A stretch of 64,000 nucleotides of DNA from Caulobacter sp. Its GTDB lineage: Bacteria; Pseudomonadota; Alphaproteobacteria; Caulobacterales; Caulobacteraceae. The stretch is taken from NCBI GenBank assembly GCA_028291055.1, contig JAQGIP010000071.1, positions 1 through 64,000 of the forward strand, given 5' to 3'. Shown piece by piece: positions 50,885-59,819 of this stretch (its first letter is position 1; each line of letters opens with the position of its first letter). The position numbers were made by a program, and so were the translations under genes. The notes beneath the pieces are model-generated. The model was not told the DNA's origin and did not search any database. It saw nothing but the letters and a program-made list of their open reading frames with translations.

Positions 50885-52675
50885 ATGGCCGCCCCCATTC
50901 TCGCCCTGAAAGACGTCCGTCTGGCCGACGGATCGGTCTCCCTGTTCGACGGCGTCGATATGGCGCTGGAGGCGCGGGTGCGCGCCTGCCTGGTCGGACG
51001 CAACGGGGCGGGCAAGTCGACGCTGCTGCGGGTGCTGGCCGGAATCGTGGAGCCGGACAGCGGCGAGCGGACCGCCAGCCCGGCCGCGCGCATCGTCATC
51101 GTGCCCCAGGAGCCGGTGATCACCGGCGCGACCCTGCTGGACTATGCGGTGGCCGGCGGCGCGCCGGCTTACGCCGCCGAAGCCGCGATCGAGGGGTTCG
51201 GCCTCGACCCCGCCAAGTCGACGCAAGGCCTCTCCGGCGGCGAGATCCGCCGCGTGGCGCTGGCCCGCGCCTTTGCCGAAGAGCCGGACATCCTGCTGCT
51301 CGACGAGCCGACCAACCACCTGGATATCTTCGCCATCGAGACGCTGGAGGAGATGGTCAAGGCCGCCCGCTGCGCCATCCTGGTGATCAGCCACGACCGC
51401 GCCTTCCTGGAACGCACCACCCAGCGCTGCTTCTGGCTGGAGGCGCGCAAGGTGCGCCGCTTGGACAAGGGCTTCGGCCACTTCGACGACTGGGCCGAGA
51501 AGCTGGCGGCGGACGATGCGGAGAGCCTGCGCCGGCTGTCGAAGTCCATCGAGCGGGAGGCCTATACCGCCTCGCGCTCCGTTACCGCCCGGCGCACCCG
51601 CAACGAAGGCCGCGCCCGGCTGCTGGAAAAGCTGCGACAGGAAAAGTCGGTGATCCTGTCCGATCAGGTCCGGCCCATGGAGCTGACGCTGGACGCCGGC
51701 GGGGTGTCGGGCAAGCGGGTCGCCGAGGCGCGGGGCATCACCAAGGCGTTTGGGGACCGGGTGATCCTGAAGGGCTTTTCGACCCGCATCATCCGGGGCG
51801 ACCGGGTGGCCATCGTCGGTCCCAACGGGGCCGGCAAGACGACCATGATCAAGCTGCTGCTGGGCGAGCTGGAGCCGGATGCGGGCTCGGTGAAGCTGGG
51901 CACCGGGCTGGAGGTCGCCTACCTCGACCAGAGCCGCGCCAAGCTGTCGGAAGAGGCCACCCTGTGGGACACCCTCGCCCCCTCCGGCGGCGACAGCATC
52001 GTGGTGCGCGGTCAGCCGCGCCACGTGGCGGCCTATGCCAAGGACTTCATGTTCCGCGACAACCAGCTGCGCCAGCCGGTGCGCAGCTTGTCGGGCGGCG
52101 AGCGCAACCGCCTGCTGCTGGCCCTGGCCCTGGCCCGGCCCGCCAACCTGCTGGTGCTCGACGAACCGACCAACGACCTCGACATGGACACGCTGGACCT
52201 GCTCGAGGACATGCTGGAGGCCTATGACGGCACCCTGCTGCTGGTCAGCCACGACCGCGACTTCATCGACCGGCTGGCGTCCTCAACCATCGCGCTCGAT
52301 GGGCGTGGCGGCGCGGTGGAGACGCCGGGCGGCTGGAGCGACTTCGTGCGTCAGAACCCGGCCTTCTTCGATGCGCCGGATGCGCGGCCGACGCCCAAGG
52401 CCGCGCCAAAGCCGGTCCCGCCCCCGCCGGCCAAGGCCGCCAAGCTGAGCTTCAAGGATCAGCACCGACTGAGCGAGCTGGAAGCCCTGATCGAAAAGCT
52501 GCCGGCGACCATCGCCGCGCATGACAAGACCCTGGCCGATCCGGGCCTCTACGCCCGCGACCGCGCCGCCTTCGACCGCACCATGCAGGCCGCCGACAAA
52601 GCCCGCGCGACCCTGGCCGCCGCCGAGGATGAATGGCTGGCGCTGGAAGAGAAGCGTGAGGCGTTGAAGGGATAG
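50885..52675 (+). CDS. uup: ABC-F ATPase, Uup type
   Basis: Cytosolic ABC-F protein with two ATPase domains: domain 1 with Walker A GRNGAGKST, signature LSGGE and LLLDEPTNHLD; domain 2 with GPNGAGKTT, LSGGERNRLLLALAL and LVLDEPTNDLD. The C-terminal ~90 residues form a coiled coil (LSFKDQHRLSELEALIEKLP, ending LALEEKREALKG), diagnostic of the Uup branch, which acts on ribosomes and stalled complexes. 596 residues, intact. A second ABC-F (EttA) opens the window. Confidence 0.88.
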   Translation: MAAPILALKDVRLADGSVSLFDGVDMALEARVRACLVGRNGAGKSTLLRVLAGIVEPDSGERTASPAARIVIVPQEPVITGATLLDYAVAGGAPAYAAEAAIEGFGLDPAKSTQGLSGGEIRRVALARAFAEEPDILLLDEPTNHLDIFAIETLEEMVKAARCAILVISHDRAFLERTTQRCFWLEARKVRRLDKGFGHFDDWAEKLAADDAESLRRLSKSIEREAYTASRSVTARRTRNEGRARLLEKLRQEKSVILSDQVRPMELTLDAGGVSGKRVAEARGITKAFGDRVILKGFSTRIIRGDRVAIVGPNGAGKTTMIKLLLGELEPDAGSVKLGTGLEVAYLDQSRAKLSEEATLWDTLAPSGGDSIVVRGQPRHVAAYAKDFMFRDNQLRQPVRSLSGGERNRLLLALALARPANLLVLDEPTNDLDMDTLDLLEDMLEAYDGTLLLVSHDRDFIDRLASSTIALDGRGGAVETPGGWSDFVRQNPAFFDAPDARPTPKAAPKPVPPPPAKAAKLSFKDQHRLSELEALIEKLPATIAAHDKTLADPGLYARDRAAFDRTMQAADKARATLAAAEDEWLALEEKREALKG

Positions 52676-52986
52676 GCGAAGGAAGCGGTGCAAAACTCAA
52701 TGCACTGTAAGAATTAGCCTATTTGGACTTTCGCACCGCCAACTCACAGCTTTTCCACCGTCCCACGCCAATCGCTCCACCGCCCCTTTCGGCGCGCCCG
52801 TTGCGCGGTTCGAAGCCCGGATGCACCATCAACTTGCCGATGAGGAAACGCGGCGCGGGCGAGACGGGAAACCGGAAGGCCAAGCGAGCGGGACGGCCAG
52901 GGTTCAAGGGGCGCAGGGAGACCTTCGCAAACCGGACCAGGGCCGCGTCAACGAAGACCGGGGTTCTCCCCGGATCCCCGGTGGCG

Positions 52987-53066
52987 CAGGTCTCAACGGT
53001 CACAGGCTCTCTTCGGAGACCTGGGTGAGAGGGCGTAGCGGCCGGGCAACCGGAAGCTGCGCCCTC
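52987..53066 (+). promoter_or_regulatory. Structured leader upstream of the THI5-like importer
   Basis: Two adjacent hairpins: CAGGTCTC/GAGACCTG (52987-52994, 53016-53023), and GAGGGCG/CGCCCTC (53029-53035, 53060-53066) enclosing AGC/GCT and CCGG/CCGG. No T-tract. The wider 509-base gap 52676-53184 has no credible gene. It resembles a riboregulatory leader but matches no riboswitch I can identify; the TPP motif is absent. Confidence 0.4.
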
Positions 53067-53160
53067 CTGCTCGTGGGCGCTCGCCCGATTTGAGCGCAAT
53101 TCGCCGCCGCCCGTCCTGCCCTTCTCCCCTCCCCTTCCTCACGGAATCCTTTAGGCTGAT

Positions 53161-53178
53161 CCCCTCTATCGGGAGGGG
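53161..53178 (+). promoter_or_regulatory. Hairpin that could hide the ribosome site of the importer gene
   Basis: CCCCTC (53161-53166) pairs with GAGGGG (53173-53178). The second arm is the Shine-Dalgarno of the gene starting at 53185, so folding would block initiation. Confidence 0.45.
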
Positions 53179-53184
53179 CTCGCG

Positions 53185-54180
53185 ATGATCACCAGGCGGA
53201 TGACTTTGGCGGGGGGGCTGGTCGGCCTGGCCGCGGCCTGCAGCCCGGCCAAGAAGGAGGCTGCGGGTCGCACGGCGATCCGCTTCGCCACCGACTGGCG
53301 CGCCGAGGCCGAGCATGGCGGCTTCTACCAGGCCCTGGCCACCGGCGAGTATGCCAAGCGCGGCCTGGACGTCACCCTGATCCAGGGCGGGCCGGCGGTG
53401 AACGTGCCCCAACTGCTGGGGTCCGAGAGCATCGAGATGGGGGTGGGATCGAACGGCTTCATCGGGCTGAACCTGGCCATCCAGAAGGTGCCGGCCAAGG
53501 CGGTGGCGGCCTTCTTCCAGAAGGACCCGCAGGTGCTGATCGCCCATCCGGACGCGGGCATCAATTCCCTGGCCGACATGAAGGGCCATCCGATCCTGCT
53601 GGCCGATGCGTCGCGCGACAGCTTCTGGCCGTGGCTGCGGGCCAAGTACGGGTTCAGCGACGACCAGATCCGCAAATACAACTATTCGGTCGCCCCCTTC
53701 CTGGCCGAGAAGTCCGCCGTGGTTCAGGGCTATGCGACCAGCGAGCCCTACACCATCGAGAAGGAGGGCCACATCAAGCCGGCGGTCTTCCTGCTGGCCG
53801 ACGCGGGCTACCCCAGCTACGCCTGCATGGGGCTGGCGCACGACAAGCTGATCGCGACCAACCCGGCGGCCGTCCAGGCCTTCGTGGACGCCAGCATCGC
53901 AGGCTGGAAGAGCTTCCTCTACGGCGACGCCAAGCCGGCCGACGCGCTGATCCTGAAGGACAATCCGGAGATGACCCAGGACACCCTGGTTCAGGCGCGC
54001 GACAAGATGAAGAGCTTCGGCATCGTCTCCGCCGGGCCCGACGCGCCGATCGGCGGCATGACGGATGAGCGCTGGGACGCCTTCCTGAAGGCGGTCTCGG
54101 CCCAGGATCCGGCCCACTTCCCCGCCGATACCCCGATCAAGACCGCCTACACGCTCCAGTTCCTGGGCGGCAAGGCGTGA
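53185..54180 (+). CDS. ABC transporter substrate-binding protein, NMT1/THI5/SsuA-like
   Basis: Predicted 331-residue periplasmic binding protein. N-terminus MITRRMTLAGGLVGLAAACS has a twin-Arg and a Cys after a small-residue stretch, suggesting a Tat- or Sec-exported lipoprotein. The body begins IRFATDWRAEAEHGGFYQAL and TGEYAKRGLDVTLIQGGPAV, the NMT1/THI5 pattern for pyrimidine precursors, sulfonates or similar. The ATPase and permease follow, after a repeat. Probable ligand: HMP-type thiamin precursor or an aromatic sulfonate; not decidable here. Confidence 0.9.
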   Translation: MITRRMTLAGGLVGLAAACSPAKKEAAGRTAIRFATDWRAEAEHGGFYQALATGEYAKRGLDVTLIQGGPAVNVPQLLGSESIEMGVGSNGFIGLNLAIQKVPAKAVAAFFQKDPQVLIAHPDAGINSLADMKGHPILLADASRDSFWPWLRAKYGFSDDQIRKYNYSVAPFLAEKSAVVQGYATSEPYTIEKEGHIKPAVFLLADAGYPSYACMGLAHDKLIATNPAAVQAFVDASIAGWKSFLYGDAKPADALILKDNPEMTQDTLVQARDKMKSFGIVSAGPDAPIGGMTDERWDAFLKAVSAQDPAHFPADTPIKTAYTLQFLGGKA

Positions 54181-54272
54181 CTGTCAGAGGGCCTCGCTCG
54201 CGATCACAGCGACCGCGGGCGGCCGCATGCGGACCAGCGGCCTTGGGGCGGCTCGCTCCCCCCCTACCCAAT

Positions 54273-54413
54273 CCGCTCATCCCGACGAAAGTCGGGACCC
54301 ATAGGGCCTGTCAGAACCGGCCGTTCGCAAAGAAGGCGGGCGCGGACGTCCCACGGGGGTCCGGGTCATTCCGGAAAGTCACTATGGATCCCGACTTTCG
54401 TCGGGATGAGCGG
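54273..54413. repeat. Intergenic inverted-repeat element (CTCATCCCGAC arms), copy 2
   Basis: Left arm CCGCTCATCCCGACGAAAGT (from 54273) and right arm ACTTTCGTCGGGATGAGCGG (to 54413) are exact inverses over 20 bases. Related to 11516-11661 by length, arms and the CACTATGG junction. It splits the importer operon between the binding-protein gene and the ATPase gene. Confidence 0.85.
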
Positions 54414-54490
54414 AGGTTTCGGGCAGGTCTCGGCGAAGGTTGCACCCAGTTTGCGCGCCCAAGCGCATTACTTGGCCAAGCGTCCGCACG

Positions 54491-55231
54491 ATGACCGCCC
54501 TGGCCGCCCTCGACGCCGTTGAGGTCGACTATCCCCGGGGCCGCGCGCTGGGTCCCTTCAGCCTGTCGCTGGAGGCGGGCGAGATCGTCGCCCTGGTGGG
54601 TCCGTCCGGCTGCGGCAAGTCCACCGCCTTGCGCCTGCTGGCGGGGCTTGAGACACCCACGCGCGGCACGGTGACCCGCGCGGCGGAGCGGGGCGAGACG
54701 GCGGTGGTGTTCCAGGCGCCGACCCTGGCGCCGTGGATGGATGCGTCGGCCAACGTGGCCCTGCCGCTTGAACTGGAGGGCCGGCCGCGCCGGGAGGCCC
54801 GCGCCGAAGCGGCCAAGGCGTTGGCGCGGGTGGGGCTGGCGGGGGCGGAGCAGGCCCGGCCCGCGACGCTATCCGGCGGCCAGGCGATGCGGGTCAGCCT
54901 GGCCCGCGCCCTGGTCACCGAGCCGCGCCTGTTGCTGCTGGACGAGCCCTTCGCAGCCCTGGACGAGATCACCCGGCGCGCGCTCGCCGACGACGTGCTG
55001 GCGCTGTGGGCCGAGTTGAAGCCGGCGATCATCTTCGTGACCCACAATGTGGAGGAGGCCGTCTACATGGCCGGCCGCGTGGTGGTGCTGACCCGGGGTC
55101 CCGGACGGATCAGCGGCGAGGTGGTGGTGGATGCGCCGGCTCCGCGCCCGCCCGGGTTCCGCCTGACGCCGGGGTTCCGCGAGGCCGCCGAGGCGGTGTC
55201 TGACCTTTTGGCGCAGGGGTCGCGCGCATGA
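54491..55231 (+). CDS. ABC transporter ATP-binding protein, SsuB/TauB/ThiZ type
   Basis: Predicted 246-residue ATPase of a nitrate/sulfonate/THI5-type importer. Walker A GPSGCGKST, Q-loop FQAPTLAPWMDA, signature LSGGQAMRVSLARAL, Walker B LLLLDEPFAALD, switch His in FVTHNVEEAVYMAGRV. The signature and VEEAVYMA are typical of SsuB/TauB. ATG 54491 chosen; a longer frame reaches 54440. The stop overlaps the permease start by 4 bases. Confidence 0.92.
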   Translation: MTALAALDAVEVDYPRGRALGPFSLSLEAGEIVALVGPSGCGKSTALRLLAGLETPTRGTVTRAAERGETAVVFQAPTLAPWMDASANVALPLELEGRPRREARAEAAKALARVGLAGAEQARPATLSGGQAMRVSLARALVTEPRLLLLDEPFAALDEITRRALADDVLALWAELKPAIIFVTHNVEEAVYMAGRVVVLTRGPGRISGEVVVDAPAPRPPGFRLTPGFREAAEAVSDLLAQGSRA

Positions 55232-55995
55232 ACCGCTTCCTGGCCATCCTCACCCCCGTGGTCTTCATCGCGCTGCTGCTGCTGGTCTGGGAGATCGCCT
55301 GCCGGCAGTTCGCCATTCCCGCCTATCGCCTGCCGCCGCCGACCATGGTGTGGACGGCGCTGGTGGCCAACGCCCCCCTGCTGCTGGCCTCCGCCTGGCA
55401 GACGCTGCAGACTGCGCTGATCGCCCTGGTCATCGCCAGCGCGATGGCGATGAGCCTGGCCCTGCTGGGCGGCGCCAGCCCCACCATCGAGCGCGCGCTG
55501 AAGCCCCTGGCCGTGGCGGCCCAGGTCACCCCGGTGATCGCCATCGCGCCCCTGCTGCAGATCTGGGCCGGGCTGGAGCATCCCCAGCGGGCGGTGATCG
55601 CGCTGGCCGTCATCGTGGCCTTCTTCCCCATCTATTCGGGGGCGGCGGCTGGGCTGAAATCCGCCGATCCGGACCTGGAGCGGCTGTTCGACATCTATGG
55701 CGCCAAGCCGATCCAGAAGCTGTTGCGGCTGCGCGCCCCCTCGGCCGTGCCCTTCCTGCTGGAGGGACACAAGGTCGCGGCCGGACTGGCCCTGATCGGC
55801 GCGGTGGTGGCGGAATTCGCGGCGGGCGCGGGCGGGGTCCAGGGCCTGGCCTGGCGCATGGTGGAGGCGGGCAACCACCTGCAGACCGACAAGGTGTTCG
55901 CGGGCCTGCTGATCATGTCGCTGATGGGGGCGGGCGTGTATGCGGCGTTCGAGTTGCTGCAGCGGCGGGTGTTGGCCTGGTGGCGGGGGCGTTAG
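55228..55995 (+). CDS. ABC transporter permease, SsuC/ThiX type
   Basis: Predicted 255-residue inner-membrane permease. Six or so hydrophobic segments starting ILTPVVFIALLLLVWEIACR; the EAA-type cytoplasmic loop is FDIYGAKPIQKLLRLRAPSA, followed by a PFLLEGHKVAAGLALIGAVV segment. It contacts the SsuB-like ATPase and takes substrate from the binding protein at 53185. Typical length. Confidence 0.9.
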   Translation: MNRFLAILTPVVFIALLLLVWEIACRQFAIPAYRLPPPTMVWTALVANAPLLLASAWQTLQTALIALVIASAMAMSLALLGGASPTIERALKPLAVAAQVTPVIAIAPLLQIWAGLEHPQRAVIALAVIVAFFPIYSGAAAGLKSADPDLERLFDIYGAKPIQKLLRLRAPSAVPFLLEGHKVAAGLALIGAVVAEFAAGAGGVQGLAWRMVEAGNHLQTDKVFAGLLIMSLMGAGVYAAFELLQRRVLAWWRGR

Positions 55996-56063
55996 GCGAG
56001 GGTTAAGGCGGGTCGGTTAGGGCTGGAGGTGAACATCCGTCCGTTCGCCGACCAAGGCCCGGT

Positions 56064-56822
56064 ATGCGTATCCTGACCCTAGCCGCCGTTCTCGCCGCCA
56101 CGGCCGCCGCTTCCAGCGCCCTGGCCGCCGACCGCTATGGCGCCGCCGAGCGCGCCGCGCCCGCCCCAGCCTCGACCGGAGCGCCGGCCGCGCGGCCCTA
56201 TGCGCCGCGCCCGATGCTGAGCTGGAGCGGCAAGAGCCAACCGGCCGTCGACGCCGAACCCGCCGCCCTGCAATCAAACGCCCGTCCGGCCCCCATGCCC
56301 CTGCCGCCGCCGCGCGGCGAATGGCGCCGTCCGACCCCGGGCGCGCTGTCGGCGCAACCCGCCACCATGGCCGCCGCGCCAGCTCAGCAGCAGGCCTATG
56401 CCCCGGCTCAGCCCCAGGTCCCGGCGCAGGCAGGTTACGTCTCGCAATACGCGCCGCCGACCAGCCTCTATGGCCGCCCCGCCGCCCAACCCGCGCCCAC
56501 CCAGGCGCAGGCCGCCCCCCCGGCGGCGGCCCAGCCCGGCCCCTATAGCGGCGGCTCGCGCTTCTATTCGGTGCACCGCGAATATGGCGTCGCGCCCGAT
56601 CCGATCCCCGCACCGCTGGCCCAGCCCTTCTTCAACGGCACGGCGGATCTCGCCGAACCGCCGCCGCCCGTGGACCCGCGCACCCCGCAACAGCAGCGCG
56701 CCGCCGCCGCCCAGGCCGACAGCGGCGTGGCCAATGCGCGGCCCGGCAGCCAGGGTGGCGACTGGGGCGCGGGCGATGATCCGGGCCTGAATGCCTCCGC
56801 CGCCGCGGGAGGCCACCCTTGA
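56064..56822 (+). CDS. Exported Pro/Ala-rich protein, low complexity
   Basis: Predicted 252-residue exported protein. Signal peptide (MRILTLAAVLAATAAASSAL, ALA-type cleavage), then Pro/Ala/Gln-rich low-complexity sequence (for example QQAYAPAQPQVPAQAGY) with a short structured patch near residue 170 (SRFYSVHREYGVAPDPIPAP). No recognised domain. Its stop overlaps the start of the DUF2336 gene (TTGA), so the two are coupled. Function unknown; possibly a periplasmic or surface linker protein. Confidence 0.75.
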   Translation: MRILTLAAVLAATAAASSALAADRYGAAERAAPAPASTGAPAARPYAPRPMLSWSGKSQPAVDAEPAALQSNARPAPMPLPPPRGEWRRPTPGALSAQPATMAAAPAQQQAYAPAQPQVPAQAGYVSQYAPPTSLYGRPAAQPAPTQAQAAPPAAAQPGPYSGGSRFYSVHREYGVAPDPIPAPLAQPFFNGTADLAEPPPPVDPRTPQQQRAAAAQADSGVANARPGSQGGDWGAGDDPGLNASAAAGGHP

Positions 56823-57907
56823 GCCGCCTGCATGACCTGATCGCCCTGGCCCAGGAGGGCTCCAGCGAACGCCGCCGTGAGCTGCTGCGCGGGGTCACCG
56901 ACCTGTTCTTCACCACCGACGGCGCCCACGACCGCCAGGAAATGGGCCTGTTCGACGACGTGCTGAGCCAGCTGGCCGGCGAGATGGAAGAGGCCGTACG
57001 CATCGAGCTGGCCGGGCGCATGGCCGAGGCGCCGGTGGCGCCGGCGCGGCTGATCCGCCGTCTGGCGTCCGATTCCATCGAGGTCGCCCGGCCGGTGCTG
57101 GAAGGCTATCGCGGCCTGACCGAGGATGACCTGCTGGAGGTTGCCCGCACCCAGGGCCAGGACCACCTGCGCGCCATTTCCCAGCGCGAGATCGTGCCCG
57201 AGGCGGTGTCGGAAGCCATCGTCGAGCGCGGCGACGACGACACCCTGGGCGTGCTGCTGCGCAACGACGGCGCGGTGCTCTCGCGCAACGCCCACGAGGT
57301 CGCCGTCGACCGGGCCGTGGCCAACCCCGCCCTGCATGCCGCCGCCATCGAGCGCAAGGGCCTGCCGATCGACCTGCTCAACGAATTCTACTTCGTGGCC
57401 GAGGCGCGGCTGCGCGAACAGATCCTGGCGCGCAACGCCGAGGTCGATCCGGCCGAGCTGGAGGCCGCGCTATCGGCCGGCCGCAAACAGGTGGCGGCCC
57501 GTGACGGCGCCCTGCCCGCCGACTATGCCGAGGCCGAGGCGGTGGTGCGGCGCATGAAGATCAAGAACGAGCTGGGCCCGCGCCAGCTGGCCGCCCTGCT
57601 GCGCGACCGTCAGACCACCAAGTTCCTGGTGGCGCTGGCCGACCTGGCCGACATCGACTTCCACACCGCCCGGCGGATCGTGGAGAAGCGCGAGATGGAC
57701 GGCCTGGCCATCGTCTGCAAGGCGGCCGATTTCGACCGGGCGCTGTTCCTGACCTTCGCGGTACTGATCCTGGACCGCGATGCGGACGCCATGGGTCTGG
57801 CCAAGGAGTATGGCGATCTCTACTCGGAGCTGCCGAGGGACGCGGCGCTGCGCACCATCCGCTTCTGGCGCCTGCGCCGGAGCACCGGGGACGTGGCGGC
57901 GGCCTAA
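56819..57907 (+). CDS. DUF2336 domain protein
   Basis: Predicted 362-residue helical cytosolic protein of the DUF2336 family, a second member after 33048. Start TTG 56819 gives MSRLHDLIALAQEGSSERRR and then LLRGVTDLFFTTDGAHDRQE, the usual opening of this family. Helical repeats continue (VARPVLEGYRGLTEDDLLEV; DRAVANPALHAAAIERKGLP). Translationally coupled to the exported Pro/Ala-rich gene. Role unknown. Confidence 0.88.
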   Translation: MSRLHDLIALAQEGSSERRRELLRGVTDLFFTTDGAHDRQEMGLFDDVLSQLAGEMEEAVRIELAGRMAEAPVAPARLIRRLASDSIEVARPVLEGYRGLTEDDLLEVARTQGQDHLRAISQREIVPEAVSEAIVERGDDDTLGVLLRNDGAVLSRNAHEVAVDRAVANPALHAAAIERKGLPIDLLNEFYFVAEARLREQILARNAEVDPAELEAALSAGRKQVAARDGALPADYAEAEAVVRRMKIKNELGPRQLAALLRDRQTTKFLVALADLADIDFHTARRIVEKREMDGLAIVCKAADFDRALFLTFAVLILDRDADAMGLAKEYGDLYSELPRDAALRTIRFWRLRRSTGDVAAA

Positions 57908-57922
57908 GCCTCGCGCCCGGGC

Positions 57923-58297
57923 CTACTGGTGGCCCAGGTTCCAGTTCAGCGGGATCAGCACCTGGGCGCCGTCGACGCTTGCGCCGTCCGCGGTCACGGG
58001 CTTCATCTTGAACAGGCCGGCCATCTGGACGCTGGCCTCGCCGAAGCCCAGGCCCTGAGGCTGTTCGGCCACCACCTGGCAGTGGTCGAGATTGCCGTCG
58101 GCCAGCACGTCGCATTGCACCACGGCCTGGCCCGACGCGCCGGTCTTCACCGCGTCCGTGGGATAGAGGCGCATGATGTCCTCGCCCTGGGGCTGCTTTT
58201 CCCACTCCGGCTGCACGATGAAGGTCGGCTCGGCCGGCGGCGGGGCGGCGGCGTCGGCGGCGGGTTGGGTGATCAGGGCGAGTACGAAGAGCAGCAT
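57923..58297 (-). CDS. TonB C-terminal-like (energy transducer) domain protein
   Basis: Predicted 124-residue exported protein. Signal peptide (MLLFVLALITQPAADAAA), then a TonB-C-like domain: LYPTDAVKTGASGQAVVQCD, VLADGNLDHCQVVAEQPQGL and FGEASVQMAGLFKMKPVTAD. It lacks the TonB transmembrane anchor and long Pro-rich spacer, so it is a free periplasmic TonB-C protein, common in Caulobacteraceae. Partner unknown. The nearby VWA protein with a TonB-plug segment is far away (over 50 kb). Confidence 0.8.
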   Translation of the reverse strand: MLLFVLALITQPAADAAAPPPAEPTFIVQPEWEKQPQGEDIMRLYPTDAVKTGASGQAVVQCDVLADGNLDHCQVVAEQPQGLGFGEASVQMAGLFKMKPVTADGASVDGAQVLIPLNWNLGHQ

Positions 58298-58344
58298 CTT
58301 ATTTCCTGGAGACGAGCGGACGGAAAGCTAGGGGACGGGACAGA

Positions 58345-59724
58345 TCAGACGATGCGGCCGGCGGGCGGACGCTGGTGTTCGCGCAGGCGTTCGATGCCCT
58401 GCAGAGCCATGTCGCTGAGCGAGCGCAGGCCGTGTTCGGCGAAGACTTCCAGGGCGGCGTTGAGGGCCATGATGCCCTTGGCGCGGCCGCCGTTGTCGCG
58501 GCCGGTGATCTCGGCGCGGGATTCGTAGATGCGGGCCAGGTTGGTCTGGGCCACCGCCCAGGTCACCGGCTCGAGGCTGGGGTTGAGCTCAGTCAGTTCG
58601 CCCTTGAAGGCGGCCTCGGCGGCGTCGAGCACGGCCAGGTCGCCGGAGAGTTCGGCGCTGCGGGCCAGGCACAGCGCGCGGCCGTTGGCGACGATGGCGC
58701 GCAGGGACAGGGCCGGGTTCAGTTTCAACACCAGGCCGGCGCGGTCGAAGCAGGTGATGGCCTGTTCGAAGGCGCGCTCGTTATCCAGGGCGTCGCCCAT
58801 CATCTGCAGCGCGCAGCCGAGCATGGCCTGGATGCGGGCCCAGTCGAGAGGGCTGTGATCCTTGGGGATGGCGTCCAGCGCATCGGCCAGGACGGTGACG
58901 CCATCGGCCACCAGGCCCGGATCGCCGGTCAGCTCGCCGAGGGCGGCCATGGTCTGGCCGTGCAGGGCCTTCACCCGGGCGAAGGTCAGAGGCTCATAGG
59001 CCACGTCGAGGCTGGCCACGCACATGGACAGGTCGCGCGCGGCGCGGTCGAGCAGGGTGCGGTCCTTCAGGCGCGAGCCGCAGCCGGCCATGATGTCGGC
59101 GCGCACGGCCAGCTCGTTGGCGGCCAGCAGGCGCAGCGCCGGGCGGCGGCGGCCGGCGGTTTCCAGGGCGGTGAGCGGGGCGTCGAATTCGGCGGCCGCG
59201 GCAAGCGCGGTGTCCATATCGCCCTTGGCCAGGGCCTTGCGGCCGGCCAGCCCGGCCTTGGCCAGTTCCGCCAGGGCGGCGGGGATGCCGCTGACCTGAC
59301 CGGCTTCGGTGAGGCGCAGGGTGGCGGCGGCGTTGAGGCCGTCATCGCCGTAGAGTTCGGCGCCCAGCATGGCGCACAGCGCCTGTTCGACCTTGGCGCG
59401 AGCCAGACCCTGGTCGCGGCCCTCGGCTTCGAAGCCGTTGGCGGCGGCCTCGGCCTGGGCGGCGGCCTTGCGCAGGGCGTAGGATTCACCGGAGCGGCGG
59501 GCCAGTTCGCGCCAGACCATGGCGGCTTCCAGCAGCCGCGCGGGACGGTCACGGGCCCCGACACGGCCGGCGGCCACGTCACCGGCCTTGGCCTCGGCGG
59601 CCAGCAGGTTGAGATCGATCAACTCAAGGAGGGCGCCGTCGCCCCCGGTCAGACCATCCTGAAAGACGCCTGGCGCCTCCCCCGCGCCCATCAGGCGCCT
59701 CAGCTCACGACCGAACTCGAACAT
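58345..59724 (-). CDS. Helical repeat (TPR-like) protein, 459 residues
   Basis: Predicted cytosolic all-helical protein, start MFEFGRELRRLMGAGEAPGV (ATG 59722-59724, GGAG upstream; ORF extends to 59754). Repeats resemble TPR units: WARIQAMLGCALQMMGDALD, NERAFEQAITCFDRAGLVLK, WAVAQTNLARIYESRAEITG. No enzyme motif. Three TGGTTAA elements (TTAACCA on the coding strand) lie 95-132 bases upstream, one an exact TTAACCAT, suggesting CtrA-linked control. Function unknown; could be a scaffold in a cell-cycle-regulated process. Confidence 0.7.
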   Translation of the reverse strand: MFEFGRELRRLMGAGEAPGVFQDGLTGGDGALLELIDLNLLAAEAKAGDVAAGRVGARDRPARLLEAAMVWRELARRSGESYALRKAAAQAEAAANGFEAEGRDQGLARAKVEQALCAMLGAELYGDDGLNAAATLRLTEAGQVSGIPAALAELAKAGLAGRKALAKGDMDTALAAAAEFDAPLTALETAGRRRPALRLLAANELAVRADIMAGCGSRLKDRTLLDRAARDLSMCVASLDVAYEPLTFARVKALHGQTMAALGELTGDPGLVADGVTVLADALDAIPKDHSPLDWARIQAMLGCALQMMGDALDNERAFEQAITCFDRAGLVLKLNPALSLRAIVANGRALCLARSAELSGDLAVLDAAEAAFKGELTELNPSLEPVTWAVAQTNLARIYESRAEITGRDNGGRAKGIMALNAALEVFAEHGLRSLSDMALQGIERLREHQRPPAGRIV

Positions 59725-59819
59725 ACACACGCTCCGGAGCGAATTGCGTCCCACACCGGAACGTCCGGGGCGGGCCTCATCGTCCTAGAAGCAAAGCCGG
59801 AGCCGAGATCGTAAACAAG

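Noticed and set aside
52801-52835. tRNA-like GGTTCGAAGCC followed by GCACCA
   Set aside because: The T-stem does not pair, and no D-arm, anticodon arm or acceptor partner could be found. No tmRNA tag sequence nearby either.
52719-53099. 126-residue minus-strand ORF (and overlapping plus-strand ORFs) in the long gap
   Set aside because: No domain, no ribosome site, overlaps strong hairpins, and all frames look equally open. Kept as non-coding.
52980-53180. TPP riboswitch before the THI5-like gene
   Set aside because: The conserved CTGAGA and the ACCTGATC/GGGTAAT blocks of the thi-box are absent.
57923-58297. Full TonB energy transducer
   Set aside because: No transmembrane anchor or long Pro-rich spacer; only the C-terminal domain with a signal peptide is present.
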